Assembly: GCA_050303435.1 (NCBI GenBank)
Contig: JBNLBT010000021.1
Location: 1 to 38,964 of the forward strand
Direction of reading: 5' to 3'
From: JBNLBT01 sp050303435
Lineage (GTDB): Bacteria; Pseudomonadota; Gammaproteobacteria; Xanthomonadales; Marinicellaceae
DNA length: 38,964 nt
Every line of letters starts with the position of its first letter. The stretch's first letter is position 1. A program made the translations under genes and the position numbers. This document shows, in pieces, positions 7,837 through 16,715 of this stretch. The notes under the pieces are model-generated. The model made no database searches. It saw only the letters and a program-made list of their open reading frames with translations, and had not been told where the DNA came from.

Positions 7837-8446
7837 GGCGGGATTCAAACTGACGCATTTCCTCGCGCATCGAGGCAATGCGCTGGCGTGAAAAGGCGTT
7901 GTGGTTTTCATCGGTCAGGCGACCGTCCAGCAGCTTTTCCAGGCGTTCGGCCACGGGGAACAGGGTGTCCCACATCTCCAGCGCGTCCATGATGCCCGGC
8001 AATGTCATGATGAACGCCAGCCCGGTGGTGCGCATGTCGGGTTGAAAATAACCCGGTTTGAGCATGTTGGCCACCAGGAAAATAAGGTCTTTCTGACCGC
8101 CGATTTGACGGTAGCGGTAATACAGGTTGTCCTCGCCGTATTCCAGGCCGGCTTTTTCCGCGGCTTCCTTGATTTGATGCCAGTCAAATTGCAAGCCGTC
8201 GCGAGCGTGTAAAAAAATGGTGACGATTTTGTCTCCACTGCTCTGCACTTCCGGCGCCCGTTGCTGTGTGCTGACGGGCGGATCGACCGGGTCCGCCGGT
8301 CTGTGATCGCCCAGATACGGTTCTTTGATGTCATGCATTTCATTGAGTTGTGACCGATCGGAGGGTTTTTTCCGGGTGCCGAAATAATAGATCAACCCGA
8401 GAACGATCAATCCGATGAAAGCGATGAATAATCTCAGTTCCAACAT
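7823..8446 (-). CDS. zipA: Cell division protein ZipA
   Basis: A 207-residue inner-membrane protein that tethers FtsZ to the membrane at the division site. The single N-terminal membrane segment (about residues 4-23) is followed by a basic patch (TRKKPSDR), a linker, and the C-terminal FtsZ-binding domain from about residue 72 (GDKIVTIFLHARDG onward). The linker between membrane and FtsZ domain is only about 45 residues, much shorter than the long Pro/Gln-rich linker of E. coli ZipA (328 residues in total). It sits between smc and ligA, a common gammaproteobacterial arrangement, and its end overlaps ligA by 14 nt. The 113-bp gap to smc (8447-8559) shows no clear gene or terminator. Confidence 0.93.
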   Translation of the reverse strand: MLELRLFIAFIGLIVLGLIYYFGTRKKPSDRSQLNEMHDIKEPYLGDHRPADPVDPPVSTQQRAPEVQSSGDKIVTIFLHARDGLQFDWHQIKEAAEKAGLEYGEDNLYYRYRQIGGQKDLIFLVANMLKPGYFQPDMRTTGLAFIMTLPGIMDALEMWDTLFPVAERLEKLLDGRLTDENHNAFSRQRIASMREEMRQFESRHGAI

Positions 8447-8559
8447 GTCAATGACTCACCGTGTGTCGGCATGAATTGCCTGGTATGATACCACAGGCTG
8501 GACGCAGTCCAAGCGACGCGTGTCGGACCGGCTTGTGCATGCGATCCAGTCATGTGTGC

Positions 8560-11500
8560 TCAATCATCCAGCATCTGTTCGGCCTCATCCAGGTCCACAC
8601 TGACCAGTCTGGACACCCCGGCCTCGCGCATGGTCACGCCCATCAGTTGATGTGCAATCTCCATGGTGATCTTGTTGTGGGTGACAAACAGAAATTGCAC
8701 TTTTTCCGACATTTCCGCCACCAGATCGGAAAAGCGTTTGACGTTGGCGTCGTCCAGCGGCGCGTCGACCTCGTCGAGCAGACAAAACGGCGCCGGATTG
8801 AGGTTGAAGATGGCAAACACCAGCGACACCGCGGTCAGCGCCTTTTCACCGCCTGACAACAGCTGAATGCTGCTGACGCGTTTACCCGGCGGCCGCGCCA
8901 TGATCGCCACACCGGTGGTGAGCAGATCCCCGCCGGTCAGCTCCAGATAGGCGTGCCCGCCGCCAAACAGGCGCGGAAACAACTGTTTGACGTTGGCATT
9001 GATCTGCTCGAAGGTTTCCTTGAACAGGGTGCGCGTGTCTTTGTCGATGCGACGGATCGCCGCTTCCAGCGTTTCCAGTGCCTGCTGCAAATCGTCGTTC
9101 TGTTCATCCAGATACTGTTTGCGCTTGCTTTCCTCGTCGTATTCCTCAATCGCCGCCAGATTCACCGGCTCCAGGCGCACGATGCTGCGATGCAATTGTT
9201 CGATGCGTTCTTCGCGTGTGGCCGCGTCCTGTTCGGCGTCGACCGATTCAGCCAGCTCTCTGGCATCGAAGCCCTGATCGGCCAGTTGTTCATTGAAGCC
9301 GTCGGCTTTGAGGCGGTGCGATTGCCATTCAAGCTGACTGGCCTGCGTGCGTTCTTGCACCGCTTCCAATGATTGCTGGGCGGTGCTGCGTTGTTTTTCC
9401 AGCGTCTCCAGTGCCTCGCGTGCGCTGTTCACTTCACGCAGTGACGCGTCGCGGGTTTTTTCAACTTCGAGGCGTTCGCTGATCAATTGCTGCAGAGATG
9501 ATTCCTGATCTTTGACCGGGTTCAGGTCGGCATCCATCTGTGCCAGCAGCTGCGCCTTGTTGTCCTGCAATTGCTTCAATTGCGCGTCGATGCGCTGCAT
9601 GCCCTGTTGTTTGGATCGCAGCTCTGAGTCGAGTGACTGGGCGTTGAGCTTGAGGCCGTAGTATTCATCCGCCTGCGCATCCAGTGCCGCCTTGGCCTGC
9701 GTGCGCGCATCGATCAATTCGGTTTGTTGTTGTCGCAATTGCGACTGCGCATGGTTTAACCGTTCCAGCTCATCCAGGGCCGTTTGCAAGGTTTTGCGCG
9801 CCTGTTTGACGGCGGATTTATCGTGCGCCATCTGACGGCTGATTTGCTCCGCCTCTTCGCCCATCTGCTGTTCGAGGGACTGCAATTGTTCTATCTGCTG
9901 CCGCGCGTTGTTCAATTGCCCCTGCAATTCGGTGTGCCGACGGTGCACCATGTTGGCGTCCATGCGGCGCTGTTCAATCTCGCCCTGCAGGTCGTTGTCC
10001 TGTTGCCGCAGGTCGGCCAGTTCCTGTTGCATCGCCTGCAAGGTTTTCTCATCCCGCGCAATGGTCTTTTCCAGCGCGCGCAGTTTCTTCTGGCGCAATA
10101 AAAATCCACCCTGCTCCTGCTCCTGGCCACGATTCAACGTGATCCAGTTGCGCCCCAGCAGCAGCATTTCGTCGCGCACCGCCAACATCTGACCGGCTTG
10201 CAGTTGTGCCTGCAGCGGCAGCGCTGCGGCCAGATTGTCGCACACCCGCACCTGGTTAAACCATTCGTTGACCACCGCCGGACCCTTCACGTGCTGCGCC
10301 AGTGTGCCGGGTTGTGCCGCCTGCGCATCGCCGCTGGAATGCACCGCGGTGATGCGACCGTGTCGCCAGTCGGCCAGGGTTTCGTGCAAGGACGATTCGT
10401 GGCACACCAGGGACTGCAATCGGTGCCCCAGCACCAGTTCCACCAGCGGTTCATAGCCGCCGTCCACTTCCAGCAACTGCGACAGGCGCTCAGCAGCCAC
10501 GCCCGAATTGCGATCAATCCAGCGACCCACCTCTTCCGCGTCGTTGGATTGCGCAGCGCTCTGTAGCGCCACCAGCGATTGCCGTTCGCCCTTGTTTTGA
10601 TGAATGCCATTGAGCAGTTCGTTGCATTCCTGTTGCCGGATGCGGCGTGTTTCCTGTACCTCGGCGTGCGCCTGTTTGCCGTTTTGCAAGGCCTCCTCAG
10701 CGGTGCTGAGCTGCGCCTGCAAGGCCGCCACACGGGCCGCCAGTTCACCGGCTTTGTTGTGCAGATCTTCCGCCGGGCTGTCCGCGGTTTTCTGACGGAT
10801 GTTTGCCAGTCGCCCATCGCCCCTGAGCATGGATTCTTCCAGGGCCTGTATGCGGGTTTGTTCGACTTCGACCTGGCGGTTCTTCTCCGCCAGTTTGGCG
10901 GTCAATTCATCCCAGGCCCCACGCCACTGGTTCAGCGCCGTTTCAGCCGCTTCGCTGCGGCCTTTGGATTGCTCCAGTTGCGCCTCGCTTTTCTGCATGC
11001 GCGGCGCCAATTGATCAAGGTGCGTTTGAATCGACTCAACCGCCGCTTCATCGTCCTTGAGTTGCTGCTGGTTTTCACTGCGCTGGGATTCATAGCGCTG
11101 CAGTTCATTTTGATGGCGTTCAGACAATGACTTGGCGTGCGCGATGGCCTGTTCGATTTTGCCGATGTCGCCATTGATGCGGTACAGTCGCTCCTGAATT
11201 TTTGCCGCGTCGTCCTGCACCTGCTGATGTGCCTGGCGCTGTGTTTCCAATTGCGCGTCCGCGCCGGTCAAGGCGCTGCGGGCTTTTTCCACATCCGTTT
11301 TCAAAGCATTCAACTGCTTTTCAGTGGCCTCGGCCAGCGCGGTCCATTCCAGCCAGCGCACCACCAGCAATTCCGCCTTGGCGGTTTTGTGGCGCTGCTT
11401 CAAGCGGGTGTATTTTTCCGCGTTCTTGGCTTGCCGTTGCAAATGCTGCAAATGCTTGCCCACTTCGGTGCGCAGATCATCCAGACGTTCCAGGTTCTCG

Positions 11501-12063
11501 CGGGTGCGCTGAATTCGGCGTTCGGTTTCGCGCCGACGTTCCCGGTATTTGGACACCCCGGCGGCTTCTTCAATGAATCCGCGCAATTCTTCCGGCTTGG
11601 ATTCCACAATGTGTGAAATCATCCCTTGTTCGATGATGGAATAACTGCGCGGCCCCAGCCCGGTGCCGAGAAACAGATCGGTGATGTCCTTTTTGCGGCA
11701 CTTGCTGCTGTTGAGAAAATAGCTGGATTGCGCGTCGCGGTTGACCTGGCGCTTGACGGATATTTCGTTGAATTGCGCGTATTCCCCTTTGATCAGACCG
11801 TCGCTGTTGTCAAAAATCAATTCCACGGTGGCCAGTCCCACCGGTTTGCGCGCCGAAGAGCCGGAAAATATCACGTCGGTCATGTCAGAACCGCGCAGCA
11901 TCTTGGCCGACGTCTCGCCCATCACCCAGCGCACCGCATCAATGATGTTTGACTTGCCGCATCCATTGGGGCCAACGACCCCGATCAGATTGCTCGGCAT
12001 CAAAATCTCGGTGGCGTCCACGAAGGACTTGAAGCCACTGATTTTAATTTTTGATAGTCTCAT
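8560..12063 (-). CDS. smc: Chromosome partition protein Smc
   Basis: A 1167-residue condensin subunit that organises and segregates the chromosome. The N-terminal head has Walker A GPNGCGKSN and begins at MRLSKIKISGFKSF. Two very long coiled coils flank a hinge in the middle of the protein. The C-terminal head holds the signature LSGGEKALTA and Walker B FCLLDEVDAPLDD. I chose the ATG at 12063 because the conserved N-terminus starts there; an in-frame extension of eight codons adds nothing family-like. The finding that many gammaproteobacteria use MukB while others keep Smc places this organism in the Smc-bearing group. Confidence 0.97.
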   Translation of the reverse strand: MRLSKIKISGFKSFVDATEILMPSNLIGVVGPNGCGKSNIIDAVRWVMGETSAKMLRGSDMTDVIFSGSSARKPVGLATVELIFDNSDGLIKGEYAQFNEISVKRQVNRDAQSSYFLNSSKCRKKDITDLFLGTGLGPRSYSIIEQGMISHIVESKPEELRGFIEEAAGVSKYRERRRETERRIQRTRENLERLDDLRTEVGKHLQHLQRQAKNAEKYTRLKQRHKTAKAELLVVRWLEWTALAEATEKQLNALKTDVEKARSALTGADAQLETQRQAHQQVQDDAAKIQERLYRINGDIGKIEQAIAHAKSLSERHQNELQRYESQRSENQQQLKDDEAAVESIQTHLDQLAPRMQKSEAQLEQSKGRSEAAETALNQWRGAWDELTAKLAEKNRQVEVEQTRIQALEESMLRGDGRLANIRQKTADSPAEDLHNKAGELAARVAALQAQLSTAEEALQNGKQAHAEVQETRRIRQQECNELLNGIHQNKGERQSLVALQSAAQSNDAEEVGRWIDRNSGVAAERLSQLLEVDGGYEPLVELVLGHRLQSLVCHESSLHETLADWRHGRITAVHSSGDAQAAQPGTLAQHVKGPAVVNEWFNQVRVCDNLAAALPLQAQLQAGQMLAVRDEMLLLGRNWITLNRGQEQEQGGFLLRQKKLRALEKTIARDEKTLQAMQQELADLRQQDNDLQGEIEQRRMDANMVHRRHTELQGQLNNARQQIEQLQSLEQQMGEEAEQISRQMAHDKSAVKQARKTLQTALDELERLNHAQSQLRQQQTELIDARTQAKAALDAQADEYYGLKLNAQSLDSELRSKQQGMQRIDAQLKQLQDNKAQLLAQMDADLNPVKDQESSLQQLISERLEVEKTRDASLREVNSAREALETLEKQRSTAQQSLEAVQERTQASQLEWQSHRLKADGFNEQLADQGFDARELAESVDAEQDAATREERIEQLHRSIVRLEPVNLAAIEEYDEESKRKQYLDEQNDDLQQALETLEAAIRRIDKDTRTLFKETFEQINANVKQLFPRLFGGGHAYLELTGGDLLTTGVAIMARPPGKRVSSIQLLSGGEKALTAVSLVFAIFNLNPAPFCLLDEVDAPLDDANVKRFSDLVAEMSEKVQFLFVTHNKITMEIAHQLMGVTMREAGVSRLVSVDLDEAEQMLDD

Positions 12064-12118
12064 ACGTCGAACCTGAAAAATGCACAAGTCATGATTTCAT
12101 ACAACAAACACACATCAC

Positions 12119-12248
12119 TTTAAAAAATTTCATTCGACCGGAAAATAAACGCCTCTGCGCCTTTTTCAGGTCGACGGTGTGGCCCAGGGCCGTGTCACCT
12201 TGAGCCACAGGGCTCATGTGAGTCCATAAAACATCCATTCAAACGCGC
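12119..12248 (+). repeat. Intergenic repeated element, copy B
   Basis: This is the partner of 4982-5108. It has TTTAAAAAATTT (12119-12130), TTCGACCGG (12133-12141), ACGGTGTG (12174-12181), CAGGG (12185-12189), CACC (12196-12199), GGGCTCA (12210-12216) and ATCCATTCAAACGCGC (from 12233). In this copy TGAGCC (12201-12206) and GGCTCA (12211-12216) form a perfect 6-bp hairpin stem with loop ACAG. The element lies in the 317-bp gap between divergent smc and queF, ending about 130 nt before the queF ATG. The remaining 12249-12380 holds a GAAAA/TTTTC inverted repeat and no gene. Confidence 0.6.
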
Positions 12249-12380
12249 CTGAACGGTTGCGTGTTTGGGGACCGATCCTTGAAAAGGCCGGGGTGGACTT
12301 TTTCAGGGCTGTTTCATTATTGCTTGCCAAATGCGGTCAATTTGGTTATTGTTCGAGGTTTTTCACGATCCGTCAGAAAC

Positions 12381-12737
12381 ATGTCTACGCAACCGACCAA
12401 AACGCTGGAAACTTTTCCCAATCCGAGAAAAAACCGCGATTATATCATTAATATGGAAATACCTGAATTCACATGTTTGTGCCCCAAAACGGGCCAGCCG
12501 GATTTTGCTTCTTTGCATCTGGAATACACCCCGGACGACTTGTGTGTTGAACTCAAATCGTTGAAGCTGTACATCTGGAGCTTCCGCGATGAAGGCGCCT
12601 TTCATGAAGACGTGACCAACCGGATTCTCGACGATCTGGTCGCGGCCACCGATCCACGCTGGATGAAAATCACCATGAAATTCAATGTGCGCGGCGGCAT
12701 TTACACCGACGTGGTGGTGGAACACCGCAAGGATTGA
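12381..12737 (+). CDS. queF: NADPH-dependent 7-cyano-7-deazaguanine reductase QueF (type I, short form)
   Basis: A 118-residue enzyme that reduces preQ0 to preQ1 in queuosine biosynthesis. The QueF features are clear: the catalytic cysteine region FTCLCPKTGQPDFA (Cys32/Cys34), and the QueF motif ELKSLKLYIWSFRDEGAFHE (57-76), where Glu binds substrate and the following residues bind NADPH. The length matches the single-domain (unimodular) QueF found in Bacillus, not the 280-residue two-domain enzyme of E. coli. The ATG at 12381 gives exactly the family N-terminus (PNPRKNRDYII shortly after it); the open frame upstream is non-coding in character. No strong Shine-Dalgarno is seen. A riboswitch would be plausible for this pathway, but I could not recognise a preQ1 aptamer upstream. 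Confidence 0.93.
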   Translation: MSTQPTKTLETFPNPRKNRDYIINMEIPEFTCLCPKTGQPDFASLHLEYTPDDLCVELKSLKLYIWSFRDEGAFHEDVTNRILDDLVAATDPRWMKITMKFNVRGGIYTDVVVEHRKD

Positions 12738-12762
12738 ACATTCAGTTTCTTGCCCGGCAACG

Positions 12763-12804
12763 GGCATAAAAAAACCGGGCGCATTGACCCGGTTTTTTTA
12801 TGCC
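12763..12804. terminator. Bidirectional terminator between queF and pnp
   Basis: A perfect 17-bp inverted repeat: GGCATAAAAAAACCGGG (12763-12779) and CCCGGTTTTTTTATGCC (12788-12804), with an 8-nt loop. The A/T tracts give a U-run on either strand, so it can terminate queF (plus) and the rpsO-pnp transcript (minus), which converge here. Confidence 0.9.
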
Positions 12805-12844
12805 AGGTGATCGCGGCCTGGCGGCACGCGATCGTTCATTGGGC

Positions 12845-14935
12845 TCAATCGCTTTCGATGTTTTTCATCGACAGACGGATGCGACCCTGTTTGTCAATTT
12901 CCAGCACTTTCACACGCACCACATCGCCTTCGGACATTTTGTCACTGACTTTGTTGACGCGTTCATTGGAGATTTGTGAAATGTGCACCATGCCGTCCTG
13001 TCCAGGCAGCAGGTTGACAAAAGCACCGAAATCCATGATCTTGACCACTTTGCCTTCATAGATCTGGCCGACTTCAACTTCCGCGGTCAAATCTTCGATG
13101 CGTTTTCTCGCGGCTTCGGCGTCGTCCTGGTTGATCGAGGCAATCACCACCTGGCCGTCATCGGAGATGTCGATGGTGGTGTTGGTTTCTTCGGTGATGG
13201 AGCGAATGGTGGCACCGCCTTTGCCGATGATGTCGCGAATCTTGTCCGGGTTGACCATGATGGTCATCAGACGCGGCGCGTAACTGGACATTTCAGCGCG
13301 CGGCTCGCTCAGCACTTTGGCCATTTCACCGAGGATGTGGCGACGGCCTTCATTGGCCTGCTGCAGCGCAACCGACATGATTTCTTCGGTGATGCCTTCA
13401 ATTTTAATGTCCATTTGCAACGCAGTGATGCCGTTTTCGGTGCCCGCCACTTTGAAATCCATGTCGCCGAGGTGATCCTCGTCACCAAGAATGTCGCTCA
13501 ACACCACGAAGTCACTGCCTTCTTTGATCAGGCCCATGGCAATGCCGGCCACCGGTGCTTTCAATGGCACACCGGCGTCCATCATGGACAGTGAGCTGCC
13601 GCACACCGAAGCCATGGAACTGGAACCGTTGGATTCTGTAATTTCCGATACGATGCGTTTGATGTAGGGGAATTCCTGATCATTCGGCACCACCGCCAGC
13701 AAACCGCGCTTGGCCAGTCGACCGTGACCGATTTCCCGACGTTTCGGACCGGTCATGAAACCGGCTTCACCCACGCAGTAGGGCGGAAAGTTGTAATGCA
13801 GCATGAAATCGTCTTTGTGTTCGCCTTCAATGCCGTCGATCAATTGCGCGTCGCGACCGGTGCCCAGGGTGGTAGCCACAATGGCCTGCGTTTCACCGCG
13901 GGTGAACAGCGCCGAACCGTGCGCACGTGGCAGGATGCCAACTTCCACGGAAATCGGGCGCACCTGTTTGTTGTCGCGTCCATCGATGCGGTTTTGTCCG
14001 GAAATGACTTTGTTGCGCACGTGGTCTTTTTCCAGTTTGCTCAAGATGCCGGCAACGGCTTTCTGTTCCGGTGCGTTTTCATCTTCCGCATTGCACAGGG
14101 CTTCAATCACTTCGGCGCGCACAGCGTCCAGGGCGGCGTAACGCTCGGCTTTTTCCTGGTTGCCATAGGCCGCGGCGATTTTGTCTGCATAGCCTGATTT
14201 GATTTTTTCAACCAGCGCGGTGTCTTCCGCGGCCGGTTGCCAGTCCCAGGTGGGCACGGCTGCTTCAGCGGCCAGTTCCTTGATCGCCTGAATCACGGTT
14301 TGCATTTGCTGATGGCCGAAAGACACGGCACCCAGCATTTGCTCTTCGGTCAACAGTTTGGCTTCCGACTCCACCATCAACACGGCTTTCTCGGTGCCGG
14401 CAACCACCAGATCCAGATCTGAAGAGGTCAAATCCTCATCGGCTGGGTTGAGCAGGTATTCACCGTCACGGAAACCCACACGGGCTGCGCCGATCGGGCC
14501 GTTGAAAGGAATGCCGGAAATCGCCAGCGCCGCGGAGGCGCCAATCATCGCCGCAATGTCGGACTCCACTTCTTTGCAGTAGGACATCACCGTGGCGATC
14601 ACCTGCACTTCATTTTTGAAGCCATCCGGAAACAGCGGACGAATCGGTCGGTCGATCAGACGACAAATCAGGACCTCACGCTCGGTCGGGCGACCTTCGC
14701 GCTTAAAAAAACCGCCGGGAATCATGCCGGCGGCGTAAAATTTTTCCTGATAATTGACGGTCAGGGGGAAAAATGACTGGTTCGGGTCGGCGTCCTTTTT
14801 GCCCACCACGGTCACCAGTACCATGGTGTCCCCCATGCTGACCATGACTGCGCCAGAGGCCTGGCGTGCGATTTTTCCTGTTTCCAGCGTGACCGTGTGT
14901 TGGCCGTACTGGAATTGTTTTTTAATGACTTTCAC
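12845..14935 (-). CDS. pnp: Polynucleotide phosphorylase
   Basis: A 696-residue 3'-5' exoribonuclease that uses phosphate to degrade RNA and is a degradosome partner. Two RNase PH-like domains flank a helical linker; the second carries the conserved stretches around GRDAQLIDGIEGE and FMTGPKRREIGHGRLAKR. A KH domain (IRDIIGKGGATIRSITEE) and a C-terminal S1 domain (GQIYEGKVVKIMDFGAFVNL) follow. The start codon appears to be GTG at 14935-14933, giving MKVIKKQFQYGQH, with AGGA about 10 nt upstream. It lies 18 bp after rpsO, the conserved rpsO-pnp pairing, and ends at the bidirectional terminator. Confidence 0.97.
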   Translation of the reverse strand: MKVIKKQFQYGQHTVTLETGKIARQASGAVMVSMGDTMVLVTVVGKKDADPNQSFFPLTVNYQEKFYAAGMIPGGFFKREGRPTEREVLICRLIDRPIRPLFPDGFKNEVQVIATVMSYCKEVESDIAAMIGASAALAISGIPFNGPIGAARVGFRDGEYLLNPADEDLTSSDLDLVVAGTEKAVLMVESEAKLLTEEQMLGAVSFGHQQMQTVIQAIKELAAEAAVPTWDWQPAAEDTALVEKIKSGYADKIAAAYGNQEKAERYAALDAVRAEVIEALCNAEDENAPEQKAVAGILSKLEKDHVRNKVISGQNRIDGRDNKQVRPISVEVGILPRAHGSALFTRGETQAIVATTLGTGRDAQLIDGIEGEHKDDFMLHYNFPPYCVGEAGFMTGPKRREIGHGRLAKRGLLAVVPNDQEFPYIKRIVSEITESNGSSSMASVCGSSLSMMDAGVPLKAPVAGIAMGLIKEGSDFVVLSDILGDEDHLGDMDFKVAGTENGITALQMDIKIEGITEEIMSVALQQANEGRRHILGEMAKVLSEPRAEMSSYAPRLMTIMVNPDKIRDIIGKGGATIRSITEETNTTIDISDDGQVVIASINQDDAEAARKRIEDLTAEVEVGQIYEGKVVKIMDFGAFVNLLPGQDGMVHISQISNERVNKVSDKMSEGDVVRVKVLEIDKQGRIRLSMKNIESD

Positions 14936-14953
14936 GTTGATGTTTTCCTGATG

Positions 14954-15220
14954 TTATCTGCGCAGACCCAGACGGGTGATCAATGTTTGATACCTTTCGG
15001 TTTCCTGACGTTTCACATAGGCCAGCAATTTGCGACGCTGGTTGATCAGCTTGATCAATCCGCGGCGGGAATGCTTGTCTTTGTTGTGCACTTTGAAGTG
15101 TTCAGTCAGGTTTTTGATGCGTGCCGTCAACAGGGCCACCTGCACTTCAGGGGAACCTGTGTCGTTTTCACTGGTTTTGTATTCGTTGATGATCTCTTGT
15201 CTTTGTTCAACAGTAATCAT
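14954..15220 (-). CDS. rpsO: 30S ribosomal protein S15
   Basis: An 88-residue ribosomal protein that binds 16S rRNA early in 30S assembly. The sequence is S15 from end to end, including DTGSPEVQVALLTARI and HKDHSRRGL-type helix residues (here NKDKHSRRGLIKLINQRRKLL). The ATG at 15220 has GAGAGG about 6 nt upstream; the open frame before it is not S15-like. The 151-bp gap to truB (15221-15371) may hold an extra promoter, but I see no convincing terminator there. Confidence 0.97.
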   Translation of the reverse strand: MITVEQRQEIINEYKTSENDTGSPEVQVALLTARIKNLTEHFKVHNKDKHSRRGLIKLINQRRKLLAYVKRQETERYQTLITRLGLRR

Positions 15221-15371
15221 GATGTCCTCTCGTTGAATGGATTGTGTCAACCGGATGCCCGTCAAGACGGTCGCAGCATCCAGATAAATGAGTGCGTATT
15301 CTAATGACAAACGCTTGTAAACACAACCGTTTGTGCGAATATTTGCCGCCTCCGGCCGCGCCGGGACGGAC

Positions 15372-16310
15372 TCAATCGCGGGCCAGGGCCTGCTGCCTTG
15401 AATTGTGAAACAGGCGCTTGACTTTCAGCTGCCCCAGCTCATCCAGTGACCCCAGTCCAACGAACAGCCCGAGCGCGTCATACAAGCGATACACGGCGGC
15501 GGCGGCCTGCACCCCGGCAACGGTCTGACCGCACACCAGGGTGTGCACCTGCGAGTCGCTCAGATTCAGGCGTGGGTATTCACACAATGCGCGATCCACG
15601 CCCTGCAGGTGTTGCCACGGATCGGCGGCATTCAACACCTCTTCAAGGGTCACCATTTGCGCGCTGTTGAACACACCCGACTCGGTGCGCCTGAGCGCAC
15701 TCAAATGCGCCAGGGTGCCGCAGGCGCGGGCGAAATCTTCGATCAGGGTGCGCACGTAGGTGCCTTTGGAGACTTTGACATCGAAGACGAGTTCCTCGCC
15801 GCGGTTGTGCAACAAGTGAAAGTGATGCACGGTGATGTCGCGCGGTGGCCGCTCAACTTCCTCACCGCGTCGCGCCAGTTCATACAGGCGCTGGCCGTTG
15901 TGATGCAAGGCCGAATACATCGGCGGCACCTGCCGTTGCGCGCCGGTCATGCGCGCCAGCACCGACTGAATCTGTGCATCGCTGAGCGCGTTCAGGTCGT
16001 GTGTATTGATCACTTCCCCGGTGGCGTCGCCGCTGTCTGTCTGCGCACCAAGACGCGCCGTGGCGATGTAGCGTTTGTCTGAATTGATCAGCATGTGGGC
16101 GCATTTGGTGGCGTCGCCAAAGCAGCAGGGCAGCAGTCCGGAGGCCATGGGATCCAGGTTGCCGGTGTGGCCGGCCTTTTTGGCCCTGAACAGGTAACGG
16201 ACTTTTTGCAGGGCCTGATTGGAGGTCAGACCGGTGGGCTTGTCCAGCAGCAACAGGCCATGCACCGGCCGGGTGAACGGGCTTTTTCTTTGCCCCTTAT
16301 TCGTTTTCAT
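15372..16310 (-). CDS. truB: tRNA pseudouridine(55) synthase TruB
   Basis: A 312-residue enzyme that makes pseudouridine 55 in the T-loop of tRNAs. GLLLLDKPTGLTSNQAL (18-34) is motif I, and the catalytic aspartate is Asp53 in GHTGNLDPMASGLL. YIATARLGAQTDSGDATGE and the KGTYVRTLIEDFARACG motif are also present. The C-terminal part corresponds to a PUA-like domain. The ATG at 16310 overlaps the end of rbfA by 14 nt. Gene order and overlap place it in the nusA-infB operon. Confidence 0.97.
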   Translation of the reverse strand: MKTNKGQRKSPFTRPVHGLLLLDKPTGLTSNQALQKVRYLFRAKKAGHTGNLDPMASGLLPCCFGDATKCAHMLINSDKRYIATARLGAQTDSGDATGEVINTHDLNALSDAQIQSVLARMTGAQRQVPPMYSALHHNGQRLYELARRGEEVERPPRDITVHHFHLLHNRGEELVFDVKVSKGTYVRTLIEDFARACGTLAHLSALRRTESGVFNSAQMVTLEEVLNAADPWQHLQGVDRALCEYPRLNLSDSQVHTLVCGQTVAGVQAAAAVYRLYDALGLFVGLGSLDELGQLKVKRLFHNSRQQALARD

Positions 16311-16686
16311 CCTCGCCCGGTTCGGACAGCCCGGGGTCGGACGCGCGGGCTTTTTTGATCAGGGATTCCAACTGCTGTCCGCGTTCCAGTGACGCATCGT
16401 ATTTGAAGCGCAATTCGGGAATTTTGCGCGCACGCAACTGCTTTGAAAGGATTTGCCGCAGGGCTTTGGCGTTCTGGTTCAGAATGGTCAGACCCGCCTC
16501 ACTTTGATCCGGAAACAGGGTGTTGATGTACACCGTGGCCAGCGACAGATCGCGCGTCACCTCCACGTCCGACACGGTGATGAAGGTGGTGTGCTCATCC
16601 GGCAAGTCGCGGTGAATCGCCGTCGACAGCAGCCGCCTGATTTGTGCCGAAAAACGGTCACTCCTGTTAAAATCTCTGAATCCCAT
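16297..16686 (-). CDS. rbfA: Ribosome-binding factor A
   Basis: A 129-residue 30S maturation factor with a type-II KH-like fold. RFSAQIRRLLSTAIHRDL near the N-terminus, SDVEVTRDLSLATVYI in the middle, and LRARKIPELRFKYDASLERGQQLESLI match the family closely. The tail is acidic (SEPGEDENE). It lies 29 bp downstream of infB and overlaps truB, as expected for the operon. Confidence 0.95.
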   Translation of the reverse strand: MGFRDFNRSDRFSAQIRRLLSTAIHRDLPDEHTTFITVSDVEVTRDLSLATVYINTLFPDQSEAGLTILNQNAKALRQILSKQLRARKIPELRFKYDASLERGQQLESLIKKARASDPGLSEPGEDENE

Positions 16687-16715
16687 GTATCACCTGTGAC
16701 CCGCTTTTGCGGGGA

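Noticed and set aside
12249..12380. preQ1 riboswitch upstream of queF
   Set aside because: I could not find a recognisable aptamer core with a paired hairpin and A-rich tail near the start codon; there is only an AT-rich leader and a weak GAAAA/TTTTC repeat.
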